Below are positions 43,157 to 51,008 of a stretch of 64,000 nucleotides of DNA, in pieces (the first letter of the stretch is position 1; every line of letters starts with the position of its first letter). Made by a program: the position numbers and the translations under genes. Origin of the DNA: CAZYLZ01 sp964648335 (GTDB lineage Bacteria; Patescibacteriota; Minisyncoccia; Phycocordibacterales; UBA2100); NCBI GenBank assembly GCA_964648335.1, contig CAZYLZ010000003.1:1-64000 (forward strand), written 5' to 3'. Below the pieces are notes generated by a model that made no database searches, was not told the origin of the DNA, and saw nothing but the letters and a program-made list of their open reading frames with translations.

Positions 43157-43854
43157 TCTACCTCTATCTCGGGGAAGATACGATACTCGCGCGTAAGAAG
43201 CTACGCGAAGCGGTAGACAAGCTCGTGGCGCGCGTACCGGACGCCGATGTCCTCACGATCAATGACGAGAATTATGGTGACGAAAGCATCGACCTACTCC
43301 TACGGGAGCAGGGCCTTTTCTATAAGAAGCGCATACTCATACTCGACGGAGTATTCTCGACCGATGAGCCCGAAGCGTACCTCAAGGCACTGAAAGGGAT
43401 GGAGCAGTCCGAGCACGTGATCTTTGTGCTCGAGCGAAAACTGGACGCAAAAACAAGAAAACTTTTTGAAAAGCACGCGGCAAAGATAACCGAGTTCGAT
43501 ACGGCAGAAAAGAAAGCGGCGCACTTTGACGGATTTGCGATCGCTGATCATCTCGGTTCCAAAAACCGCAACGAGCTCTGGCTTGCGTACCGTCGCGGCA
43601 TCCTGCGCGGCGAGCCAGCCGAGCGAATCTACGGGCTCTTATTCTGGGCTGCTAAGGCGCTCTACGCTGCGGCCATAAGCGAGACCCCGAAGGATGCCGG
43701 GCTTAAGGAATATCCGTTTACCAAAAGCAAGCGTGCGGCAAAGAACTTTACACAGAAAGAGCTCGCCAGGATCGTGGCAGACCTGTCGGAGCTGCCTGCG
43801 ACCGCGAATATGGAAATGGAGTACGCCCTCGAGCGCTTCGTGCTTTCTATCTAA
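43153..43854 (+). CDS. holA: DNA polymerase III delta subunit (HolA), short form
   Basis: A 233-residue protein. The N-terminus MIYLYLGEDTILARKKLREA is the HolA pattern 'Y-x-GED', followed by LLREQGLFYKKRILILDG and EHVIFVLERKLDAKTRKLF, ending with a helical collar-like part (NMEMEYALERFVL). Normal HolA has about 340 residues, so this is a compact version. Delta opens the beta clamp for loading. Translation is coupled to polA through the ATGA overlap. Confidence 0.8.
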   Translation: MIYLYLGEDTILARKKLREAVDKLVARVPDADVLTINDENYGDESIDLLLREQGLFYKKRILILDGVFSTDEPEAYLKALKGMEQSEHVIFVLERKLDAKTRKLFEKHAAKITEFDTAEKKAAHFDGFAIADHLGSKNRNELWLAYRRGILRGEPAERIYGLLFWAAKALYAAAISETPKDAGLKEYPFTKSKRAAKNFTQKELARIVADLSELPATANMEMEYALERFVLSI

Positions 43855-43934
43855 GGTAAGGCTGAAAGAAGTGAGGGTCCGTGTGCATAAGACCTTTTGA
43901 CGTACTACCTAACTCGCGTAGCATTGCAATAACT

Positions 43935-45218
43935 ATGAAATCACACTCTCTTATGCGTCTATGCATCGTCTCCACGATTCTATTCCTTAGCTGTTCAGTA
44001 TTAGTCCTTATGATTCCGGTTCCTGCAAACGCAGTATCGACCGCTTGTATACGCTGTGGTCTCGGACCCAACGATCCTCCCTGTGGCCAGGTCTGTCCCG
44101 ACAATACTAATCCGCAATGTGTCGGCGTCTGCACTCCTGGTGTCGGAGGCGACCCTCAGCAGTGCAAGGCAATCAAGTGTACTCAGGGAGATGGATTGGA
44201 AAGCAAGGCGGCGGCGGGCGGAGCAGAGCAGGTCATGAAGATGGCCCAGGATCTGTTAGGAAAGCTCATGCAAGGCGGCGGCGGGGGAGGTGGTGGTGAC
44301 ACGCCACAAGCGCCGGTGCAGCAACCTACAACGCCGACGTTGGGCGACAGCTTGCTCAACAATCTCGGCGACCTTAGTAGCGGTTCGAGCTCGATTGGCG
44401 CCGCTTTGAGTAATATTACCGACTCACTGTTGAATGGCAGCACGGCCGAACTCCCGAAAAGCACGGTCACTACCACGTTTGCGACGTCAACGGCGGCGAC
44501 GACCGGTAGCGATGCGGCCGACGATACGGACGACACGACAAAGAAACCGTCCCTCGCGACCGGTTTCGAGAAGCCCAAGTCGGGCTTCGGCGCGTTTTTC
44601 GGTGGAGAGGGCGTGATAAACAGCATCTGCAAATCAAAACCCTGGGAGACGTCAGTGGTGTCGCAGATCTTTCCACCAGCATTCTTCGATTCACTTTGTT
44701 TCAAAATTGGTTACGTAGAGCCTCGACCGGCAGCCAAGGCACCCACTGCGGTCGCTCAGGTACGAGCAAAGCTCTCGTGTCCTGCCGGAGCACGACCTGG
44801 CGATTCTGTTGTAATTGCATGGCAATGCCCAGCAGGGTCGAGAAGTTCTGGTGTCGGATTTGACACGAAGGGACTTTCTCGCGGAGAAGTCGAGATTGCC
44901 GTTGGGTCTTCGACGCGCCGGTTCGATCTTGCGTGCGGACAAGGCGGGTCCGATTCATGTGTTGTCGAGGTGGTCCGTCCGGTGGTGCAAATTGTGGCAC
45001 ATCCGGCGCGCGTACCGCTCGGAACTCGATCGAAAGTTTTCTGGACCTCGTCGGGCGTTGTGAGCTGTGAAATAATCGGCCCTAACTTTAAAGAGACAGG
45101 CGTGCAGGGCGCCGCGACGACTGGAACCATCCTCGAATCCACTCCATTCACGATCACGTGCAAAACCGCAGGAGGTATCACGGTCACGGAGTCTACGACG
45201 ATCGATATCGGCAAATAA
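43935..45218 (+). CDS. Secreted Cys- and Gly-rich protein with PW-FD-C motif and tandem Ig-like domains
   Basis: A 427-residue product with a signal peptide (LCIVSTILFLSCSVLVLMIP, end near ANA). The mature N-terminus has a dense Cys cluster (STACIRCGLGPNDPPCGQVC). A Gly run follows a helix DLLGKLMQGG; a Thr/Ser linker comes next. Near 44625-44715 lies the motif C-x2-K-PW-x13-FD-x2-C-x3-GYV, shared with the products at 45222 and 48401. The C-terminal about 150 residues form two Ig-like domains with paired Cys (CPAG...WQCP, and WTSSGVVSCEIIGP). Function unknown; the three proteins probably share a folding or docking element. The next gene starts three bases after the stop. Confidence 0.72.
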   Translation: MKSHSLMRLCIVSTILFLSCSVLVLMIPVPANAVSTACIRCGLGPNDPPCGQVCPDNTNPQCVGVCTPGVGGDPQQCKAIKCTQGDGLESKAAAGGAEQVMKMAQDLLGKLMQGGGGGGGGDTPQAPVQQPTTPTLGDSLLNNLGDLSSGSSSIGAALSNITDSLLNGSTAELPKSTVTTTFATSTAATTGSDAADDTDDTTKKPSLATGFEKPKSGFGAFFGGEGVINSICKSKPWETSVVSQIFPPAFFDSLCFKIGYVEPRPAAKAPTAVAQVRAKLSCPAGARPGDSVVIAWQCPAGSRSSGVGFDTKGLSRGEVEIAVGSSTRRFDLACGQGGSDSCVVEVVRPVVQIVAHPARVPLGTRSKVFWTSSGVVSCEIIGPNFKETGVQGAATTGTILESTPFTITCKTAGGITVTESTTIDIGK

Positions 45219-45221
45219 GCC

Positions 45222-46952
45222 ATGGTACGTTTGCTCAAGTACGCCGGCACACTCACGCTAATCGTTTACATAACGGCACCAATCTCGACGTACGCGGCCT
45301 CGACGGGACAGGCGGTAACGCAGACGGTGGTCGCCACCGGCGTCGGTATCGGTGGCGCGATGCTCGTAAGCTCACTCATCCAATCACCGTACTCAAAATG
45401 GCCGGTGACGCCGACGAACCCCGATTGTCTCTTCCGTTCTGTCGTTGTGACTCCGCCGGGAAACAGCGAGCCGCGCAATCCGAACCCTAACGGTAAAGAC
45501 CAATGTTTTAACTTTTGTTTCTACATCGACCCGGTCACGGGTCCACAGGCATGTGTAAATCCTAACTCGGGGGGAAGTGTCTTATCCAAATTTGGTGGAA
45601 TCGGCGGCGGTGCGGCGGCGAGTCCTCTGTCCAGTTTCGTAAACGGGCTCGCACAGGGGATAGGGAACGGGCTCGGGTCTGCGCTCATAGGTAAGCTTTT
45701 TCAGGGCGGATCGGGTAGTGGATCTTCTGGTGGGGTGGCAGGGCAAAACTGCACGCTCATGTTTACATCAAGCACTATCGCCGTCGTCCCCATTGGATGC
45801 GGCTGTCCCGACCCGGCAACGATTCCGGCCGGCGTCACCGTTTCTGGTTGCATGAGCGCAGTATCGCAACAACTTCTTGCGCAGCCGATTGCGCCTTACG
45901 ATTCTGCTACCACCACCGCGTCGATACAGATCGATCCTGGATTGGGTACGATCCCTGCGACTCAAAGTCCTGATGTGGTCACTACAGTCCGTGCCGAAGC
46001 AGAAGGGCAGGGTCCGGTAATAGGTAGCGCCACAAGGAGGACTGGTACTGCGACCTTGGCCCCGACAATGCTGCCATCTGCCGCCAAACCCGCACCATCA
46101 TTAATGGAGAAGCTCAAGCTCTCGGATGTCGCACAACAGACGTATACAATCGAAGAGCGAGATACCTCAAACCCAACACAAAGTACTCCGTCCTCTCTGG
46201 GGTCCTCGGTACCGGTTTTCGAGACCTCTCCTAAAAAAGACAGTGTTATGGGTTTTTCGGGGAGCGCTGCGACACAGCAGTCTTCGTCGGGGATCATAAA
46301 CACGACATGCTCCTCGCGCCCGTGGCAGTCGGGGCTCATGTCGCGACTCTTTGCTCCGGCTTTTTTCGATTCGCTCTGCGAGCGATATGGGTTTGTTCAA
46401 CGTCCTACCGCGCCTGCAGCAGCGTTTGACACGACGACGGCAGAGAGGAGAGTGCGGGCTCCGGCATCGGTACGCGACGACTCTCTTATAGTGACGCGGC
46501 CCGACAAAGGTATCTCGTGCATTCCCAGTGTCGTAATGGCAGAAAAACCTATTACGCTTTCGTGGTCATGTGGCGCCTCGAGCGTCGTTCAGACCAAGGG
46601 ATTCACCGCGACAACCGGAGGGGCCAAGAGCATGACACCATCGTCTAATGCTACGTACGGCATCGTCTGTGCCGATGGGTTCGAGAGTTCGTGCGCGGTG
46701 CGCGTGATCCGTCCGACTGCACAGATAGCTGCTCGCCCCGCTTTGGTGCGCCTTGGTACGCGCACGACCATCTATTGGCGAGGTGTGGATATGCAGTCGT
46801 GTTCCGTTTCTGGTCCGGGGGTGCAAGCGTCTGGTCTTGAGGGTGCCATAATGACGCCACCAGTAAACGAGGTTACTACCTACTCGCTTGTCTGCGCACG
46901 CCTCGACGGAGCGACGAGTACCGCGCATGTCTCGGTCGATATTGGAGGTTAG
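45222..46952 (+). CDS. Secreted Gly-rich protein with PW-FD-C motif and tandem Ig-like domains
   Basis: A 576-residue product starting MVRLLKYAGTLTLIVYITAP with a signal peptide ending near TYA. It has a Cys-rich N-terminal part (DQCFNFCFYIDPVTGPQACV), a Gly-rich stretch with helix GLGSALIGKLFQGG, a long Thr/Ser/Pro linker, the motif C-x2-R-PW-x13-FD-x2-C-x3-GFV (about 46305-46395) and two C-terminal Ig-like domains (SCIPS...LSWSCGAS; YWRGVDMQSCSVSGPG). Overall plan equals that of the preceding gene, so the two are paralogues. Its stop overlaps the convergent small gene by four bases. Confidence 0.72.
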   Translation: MVRLLKYAGTLTLIVYITAPISTYAASTGQAVTQTVVATGVGIGGAMLVSSLIQSPYSKWPVTPTNPDCLFRSVVVTPPGNSEPRNPNPNGKDQCFNFCFYIDPVTGPQACVNPNSGGSVLSKFGGIGGGAAASPLSSFVNGLAQGIGNGLGSALIGKLFQGGSGSGSSGGVAGQNCTLMFTSSTIAVVPIGCGCPDPATIPAGVTVSGCMSAVSQQLLAQPIAPYDSATTTASIQIDPGLGTIPATQSPDVVTTVRAEAEGQGPVIGSATRRTGTATLAPTMLPSAAKPAPSLMEKLKLSDVAQQTYTIEERDTSNPTQSTPSSLGSSVPVFETSPKKDSVMGFSGSAATQQSSSGIINTTCSSRPWQSGLMSRLFAPAFFDSLCERYGFVQRPTAPAAAFDTTTAERRVRAPASVRDDSLIVTRPDKGISCIPSVVMAEKPITLSWSCGASSVVQTKGFTATTGGAKSMTPSSNATYGIVCADGFESSCAVRVIRPTAQIAARPALVRLGTRTTIYWRGVDMQSCSVSGPGVQASGLEGAIMTPPVNEVTTYSLVCARLDGATSTAHVSVDIGG

Positions 46953-47197
46953 GGTATAGGAAGAGCGTCCGAGCTCGTCGAGAAACAACCGATCACCACT
47001 TGGTGCATCGTCTTTCCGCCGTCGACGACGAGGAGCTTCTTCTGCAACAGCGTGAGGCCGGCGTCGCACTCGTTCTTCATGTTGTCGAGCAGCATCTTGT
47101 CGCTAAATGCCGACCGCATCTGGAGCGCCCAAACAGTGACGAAGACTACAATGAAGGCGAGGATTATGACTATAGCTGTGGTCTCTCCTCGGGGCAT
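46949..47197 (-). CDS. Small single-pass membrane protein, unknown function
   Basis: An 82-residue product beginning MPRGETTAIVIILAFIVVFV with one membrane segment, followed by an extracytoplasmic or cytoplasmic helical region with two Cys. No family recognised. It converges with the Gly-rich Ig protein gene, overlapping it by four bases. A conventional start with no Shine-Dalgarno and a plausible membrane protein composition support it, but evidence is modest. Confidence 0.5.
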   Translation of the reverse strand: MPRGETTAIVIILAFIVVFVTVWALQMRSAFSDKMLLDNMKNECDAGLTLLQKKLLVVDGGKTMHQVVIGCFSTSSDALPIP

Positions 47198-47280
47198 GTG
47201 GGTATGGTACCAAATTTACTACTAACGGATAGTATGGTTTTTTTTCGAAAATGAGGTGTCGCCTCGGGCTGCGAAGAAAA

Positions 47281-47334
47281 TGGTCGTCACCCGTCGTTTC
47301 TTACTAAAAACGCGGTCGACCCCGCCTCGCAGCC
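47281..47334. repeat. tRNA-associated palindromic repeat, copy 1
   Basis: The unit begins GGTCGTCACCCGTCGTTTC, forms a small hairpin CGTTT...AAACG, and ends GGTCGACCCCGCCTCGCAGC. It aligns with the copies at 53434-53486 and 53526-53580. Confidence 0.55.
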
Positions 47335-47360
47335 AAGCTGCTCCTGCTCGGACCCATGTG

Positions 47361-47389
47361 AAAAAACAGTGCTCTAGCACTGTTTTTTC
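47361..47389. terminator. Bidirectional hairpin terminator beside tRNA-Lys
   Basis: AAAAAACAGTGC-TCTA-GCACTGTTTTTT: a perfect 12-base-pair stem with T-runs on either strand. Confidence 0.8.
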
Positions 47390-47396
47390 TACTGGG

Positions 47397-47469
47397 TCCG
47401 CCCACCTGGACTCGAACCAGGGACCAACTCCTTAAAAGGGAGCTGCTCTACCAACTGAGCTATAGGCGG
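47397..47469 (-). tRNA. tRNA-Lys (anticodon TTT)
   Basis: A 73-base cloverleaf on the minus strand. Acceptor CCGCCTA pairs with TGGGCGG (one G-T pair), D-arm GCTC...GAGC, anticodon stem-loop GCTCC-CTTTTAA-GGAGT giving TTT, and T-arm CCTGG-TTCGAGT-CCAGG. The discriminator is A; the next bases are CCC, so CCA is not encoded. Confidence 0.95.
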
Positions 47470-47530
47470 ATAGCTAATCGGCCGAACTATACCACTCATC
47501 ATGCGAATGCGCGAGGGGCGTGCCGGTCCT

Positions 47531-47890
47531 TTAGAAGGGAAAATCGATCCCAAAGGGCCCGGGGCCCGTGATGATAAGCGACACGGCCATTATTAGTGCC
47601 AGAGCGATGGTGCTCGACGGGTAGGAGGAAATGCGGGGGCGAGCCAGCCAGGCACAAAGAATGGCGGCAGCCACGAGTGCCGACGCCTGGGTGTAAACAC
47701 CGAGCACAACCGCAATAGCGACGAGTATTTCGAGAAGTGCCAAAATACGGTAGAGGGGTGTGCGAGCGGCCGAGATGCGCGACCATCCTGCGCTGCCGAT
47801 GATAAAGCCTATCGCCATGCGCATCATGAGGGCCGAGAAGGGTGCGAGAAAGAGTATCTGCGGGAAAAGGCTCGGTATTAGATTAAACAT
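47531..47890 (-). CDS. DoxX family membrane protein
   Basis: A 119-residue protein with four hydrophobic segments (FLAPFSALMMRMAIGFIIG, ILALLEILVAIAVVLGVY, ASALVAAAILCAWLA, IALALIMAVSLIITG), ending in GPGPFGIDF. The placement of ARTPLYRILALLEI and the GPG-x-F-[GS]-[IL]-D tail are DoxX-like. Its role in such bacteria is unknown; some relatives act in redox or respiration. The start at 47890 is preferred over 47899 because TACAAT (47898-47903) overlaps the latter. Confidence 0.8.
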   Translation of the reverse strand: MFNLIPSLFPQILFLAPFSALMMRMAIGFIIGSAGWSRISAARTPLYRILALLEILVAIAVVLGVYTQASALVAAAILCAWLARPRISSYPSSTIALALIMAVSLIITGPGPFGIDFPF

Positions 47891-47897
47891 CGCAAGC

Positions 47898-47907
47898 ATT
47901 GTAGCAT
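47898..47907. promoter_or_regulatory. Overlapping divergent -10 elements of doxX-like and spoU-like genes
   Basis: TACAAT on the minus strand (47898-47903) and TAGCAT on the plus strand (47902-47907) overlap by two bases. Each ends seven bases before its start codon, so both genes look leaderless and compete for polymerase. Confidence 0.5.
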
Positions 47908-47914
47908 GGCGAAC

Positions 47915-48388
47915 ATGGCTCGAATCGCGGCAGTTTTACATAATGTACGGAGCGCCCACAACGTGGGGTCGGTGTTTAGGACCGCCGATGGCGCTGGAGT
48001 CTCTCTGGTGGTGCTTTCGGGGTACACGCCGCGCCCTATTGATCGTTTTGGTCGTCCGCAGAAAGAGATAGCTAAGACAGCACTTGGAGCAGAAAAGAGC
48101 GTTCCATGGAAAGGGTACGCAACTATCAAGGCTGCTGTTGCTGCCCTTGAGGTCGAGGGATGGATCGTGGCGGCAGTTGAGCTCGATCTACGTGCACAAA
48201 AGTACACTGATGTCTTACCGGTGACTGACGACACCGCGTTTGTGTTTGGGAACGAGGTACGCGGACTCTCGGCAGATGCAAAGGCACTCTGTGCACGGCT
48301 TATCGAGATCCCAATGAAGGGTAGCAAAGAGTCCCTTAACGTTTCTGTGACCGCGGGTATTATTTTATTTGCTGCGCTGAACGAGTGA
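47915..48388 (+). CDS. SpoU/TrmH family RNA 2'-O-methyltransferase
   Basis: A 157-residue SPOUT methyltransferase. Motif 1 is LHNVRSAHNVGSVFRTADGA, motif 2 AFVFGNEVRGLS and motif 3 IEIPMKGSKESLNVSVTAGI, where the trefoil knot binds SAM. There is no N-terminal substrate-binding extension, as in TrmL-like forms, so the target may be a tRNA wobble position or another RNA; I cannot tell. Start as fixed by the -10 at 47902. Confidence 0.92.
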   Translation: MARIAAVLHNVRSAHNVGSVFRTADGAGVSLVVLSGYTPRPIDRFGRPQKEIAKTALGAEKSVPWKGYATIKAAVAALEVEGWIVAAVELDLRAQKYTDVLPVTDDTAFVFGNEVRGLSADAKALCARLIEIPMKGSKESLNVSVTAGIILFAALNE

Positions 48389-48394
48389 TATCAT
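48389..48394 (+). promoter_or_regulatory. -10 element of the M15 peptidase gene
   Basis: TATCAT ends six bases before the ATG at 48401. Confidence 0.5.
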
Positions 48395-48400
48395 GTTCGC

Positions 48401-49915
48401 ATGTATCGGTATGCAATCGGTCTCTCTGTTGGTGTTGTAACCGGGTTCAGTGTCTTTACCGTTCCATTTTTTGTACATGCAGCATCCGAAGAGGTCTGTA
48501 TCGAGGTGCGCAAGACTGGAGTAGAGTGTGACGCGTCGACTCCCGAGTCGACAATCGATAAGAGACTCCTCGGTGTCACGGGCGGCATTACTCCTACCCA
48601 AGCAGAAAACGCACTCGCTGCCTTTTTGTGCCCTGGATTCAAGCTCGGCTATGATCAATCTATCGATCCTGCGCAATTGAAAGAAAGCAGGGTCTACTTT
48701 ACAGCAGGAACAGCGACGATGGACCCGAGTTTTGCAAAATGCACGGCTCAGTTTTTTACTGAGGCTAACGCCGCAGGGATCTACGGTCGCGTTTGTATCG
48801 CTGCAGCACTCAGATCTGTCGACCATCAAAGGGCATCGTGTCTCGATCGGTCAAATTCGCAGGCATGCGGCCGCAAGAATAATTGCACCTCGTTTGCTGG
48901 TTGTCCGCATGTGAACGGTATAGCCATCGACTTGCGCCAGAACGGAGGAGTTCCGACACCGAAGTTGATTGCATTTGCAGCATCCAAAGGACTCAAGCTT
49001 GGTTTCGTGCCTAATGACTCGTGGCATATGGAGCCAAACGGCGCCGGCTGTGCTCAATCTGGATTTACAAATCCGACCGTTGCAGGACTGAGCTCGGCCT
49101 CGGGAGGGATGGACCCACTCGGAGGAGGTGTACTTTCGGGAGGGGGTACTGGGGGACTGTTCGGAACCGGATCGAGTTTCTTGAGCGGAATAGCGCGCGG
49201 GGTCGGGACGGCTGTCGGTATGCAGATAGTGCAAAGCCTTTTCCAGCCAAATTCCAATGTCGGTCTTTCACAAGGCGTGGCAGTCTCATCTCCCTTGCCC
49301 ACTCCGGTGCAGAGTCAACAGTCGACATACCTCGACGGTACGTACCCGATCTTTGGGCAAAGCAAGCTCAGCAGCGACCTTGCAGCGCTCTTGCGGAGTG
49401 TCACCACATCACCGACGACGGTCATCGTAAGTGGTGCCGTCGTCCCAGCACCAAAGCCTACAGAAAAGACGATCGCACTCTCAGGCATCACCGAAGGGGG
49501 AGTTCGCGTGGTACCGACCGTGCCACGTCCGCAGGATGTTGTGGTGCAGCCGATCATGGCAACCGGCATGCAATCATTCGACACAACAGACCCTCGACAC
49601 TCATCCAATCTTGGTATCTCAATCGAGTCATCCTCGACGGCGACTTCGGCGCCGCAGGCAATTGTCACGACACGAGAGGTCGAGGACCAGCGACTGGCGT
49701 ACGCCACTATCGATCAGGTTGCCGAGCGGCAGCGCAATCTCGGAAGCGGCGCGTTTTATGGCGACGCGACCGATGACGGTAGGAGCAAAACATTCTTGGG
49801 GCGCCTGTGTGTTACGAGGCCGTGGGCCACAGGATTGTTCTCATCGATACTGAATCCGCAGCCGTTCGACAACTACTGCATCATGCACGGATACGTAAAT
49901 GAGTCGGTCGAGTAG
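48401..49915 (+). CDS. Secreted M15-type peptidase with C-terminal PW-FD-C motif
   Basis: A 504-residue product with a signal peptide (YAIGLSVGVVTGFSVFTVPF, end near VHA). Residues about 75-215 resemble an M15 (VanY/DD-carboxypeptidase) domain with the zinc motif CPHVNGIAIDLR (H-x6-D) and DSWHMEP (WHxE). A Gly-rich region with GIARGVGTAVGMQIVQSLF follows, then a Thr/Val linker, and the extreme C-terminus is the motif C-x2-R-PW-x13-FD-x2-C-x3-GYV. It likely trims peptide side chains of the wall. The shared C-terminal motif ties it to the two Ig proteins upstream. No Shine-Dalgarno; leaderless. Confidence 0.8.
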   Translation: MYRYAIGLSVGVVTGFSVFTVPFFVHAASEEVCIEVRKTGVECDASTPESTIDKRLLGVTGGITPTQAENALAAFLCPGFKLGYDQSIDPAQLKESRVYFTAGTATMDPSFAKCTAQFFTEANAAGIYGRVCIAAALRSVDHQRASCLDRSNSQACGRKNNCTSFAGCPHVNGIAIDLRQNGGVPTPKLIAFAASKGLKLGFVPNDSWHMEPNGAGCAQSGFTNPTVAGLSSASGGMDPLGGGVLSGGGTGGLFGTGSSFLSGIARGVGTAVGMQIVQSLFQPNSNVGLSQGVAVSSPLPTPVQSQQSTYLDGTYPIFGQSKLSSDLAALLRSVTTSPTTVIVSGAVVPAPKPTEKTIALSGITEGGVRVVPTVPRPQDVVVQPIMATGMQSFDTTDPRHSSNLGISIESSSTATSAPQAIVTTREVEDQRLAYATIDQVAERQRNLGSGAFYGDATDDGRSKTFLGRLCVTRPWATGLFSSILNPQPFDNYCIMHGYVNESVE

Positions 49916-49937
49916 ATCGACGCATGGGCGAGGCTTG

Positions 49938-50984
49938 TCAGTACGACCAGACACTTACCGTCCTTCCTTGTGCATCGAGAAGCCGTAGTACATCGTGTCG
50001 ATCTTGCCAGAGTCCACGCTCGGATCCCAAGTACAGCCGCCATGTGCCGTCGGTAAAATCGGCGCGCCAGCGATGTTGCTCAACGCATCCATTGTACGAG
50101 ATAGCTTGCCGCACAAAAGACGCGCAGGCGGGCGATACAGAGGTAGGGAGTTCGCCGATGAAATACGTGCAGCTCGGCATCGACGCAAGCAATTCGAAGC
50201 ATGATTCGCCGTACCGTGCGAGGTTGTCGGGGGTGGGAACGAGTTCGGTATCCGGCGCAGGACACGAGCGAGAAAGGTCGGGAGCGAACTCTTGGAACTG
50301 CGTCAGGTATCCGCTACAGACGTTCTCGCGAAAGCTCGTCCCGACCGGCGAGGTGCCGCTCGTTACGTATATCGATTCGCCCGGGCCGAGTATCACATCA
50401 GAGAGGGGAGCGACCTCGCCGACTCTAAGGGCTACCGAGCCTCTTGGTAGATATGCACGCACTCCGGTGATCGCACTCTGAAGCGACCATCCCGACAAAG
50501 ATACGTTCTTTGAATTGCCGTATGGTGACGTAAGCTGCAAATATTCTTGATGCGGATCAGACTCGCGCGGGGCACTAGCATTTGATATGGAAATTGCTCC
50601 CTTAAAGGGGGATATCTCGCCAAAAGTTTTGGCCTCGTTCACTTTTTTTGCAAGGTCTGCGTACTCTTGGTCGAGATCCGAATACCGGTCCTCGATACCG
50701 TACAGAGTATCGGCCTCTGACGAACCTGCAGAAATTGAAGACCCTGTGCCGCCGAGAGCGGCCTCATCGAGCGATGAGGGGAGCGGGATACCGGGCATCT
50801 TCGGTGGCGGGAAGTACAAAAAAGATGTGCCGGTCGCTATCTGGCCTCCAAGTAAAACGCCAAACGGATTTGCAAACTGGCCCGACTTGCTGAGTATCTG
50901 CTTACCTGCGCCGCCGGCGATCCATGCGACCACCAGTACGATCACGATCACAAAAAAAAGAATCAAGAGGACACGCTGTAGCAT
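49938..50984 (-). CDS. Membrane-anchored protein with lamin-tail-like (LTD) domain
   Basis: A 348-residue product with an N-terminal membrane anchor (VLLILFFVIVIVLVVAWIAG). The extracytoplasmic part has a coiled stretch (YSDLDQEYADLAKKVNEA), then an LTD-like beta sandwich: QEYLQLTSPYGNSKNVSLSG, then GWSLQS, LPRGS, and VILGPGESIYVTSGTSPVG, followed by a Cys-rich region (VCSGYLTQFQ, SRSCPAPDTE, SCFELLASMPSC). Proteins of this build are frequent in Parcubacteria. LTD domains often tether proteins to membranes, DNA or carbohydrate; the role here is unknown. Confidence 0.72.
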   Translation of the reverse strand: MLQRVLLILFFVIVIVLVVAWIAGGAGKQILSKSGQFANPFGVLLGGQIATGTSFLYFPPPKMPGIPLPSSLDEAALGGTGSSISAGSSEADTLYGIEDRYSDLDQEYADLAKKVNEAKTFGEISPFKGAISISNASAPRESDPHQEYLQLTSPYGNSKNVSLSGWSLQSAITGVRAYLPRGSVALRVGEVAPLSDVILGPGESIYVTSGTSPVGTSFRENVCSGYLTQFQEFAPDLSRSCPAPDTELVPTPDNLARYGESCFELLASMPSCTYFIGELPTSVSPACASFVRQAISYNGCVEQHRWRADFTDGTWRLYLGSERGLWQDRHDVLRLLDAQGRTVSVWSY

Positions 50985-51008
50985 GTTCTCGACAGTATAC
51001 CATCGTGC

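Larger units (their letters stand above)
47198..47396. other. Intergenic region before tRNA-Lys, with palindromic repeat
   Basis: About 200 bases without a gene. It holds one copy of a GC-rich palindromic repeat (about 47281-47334) related to two copies beside tRNA-Arg, and a strong hairpin with T-runs on both strands (47361-47389). Confidence 0.6.

Noticed and set aside
47393..47470. tRNA-Lys with encoded CCA (CCCA after the acceptor stem)
   Set aside because: Aligning the D-arm and acceptor stem correctly puts the first base at 47469 and the discriminator A at 47397, followed by CCC, so CCA is not encoded.
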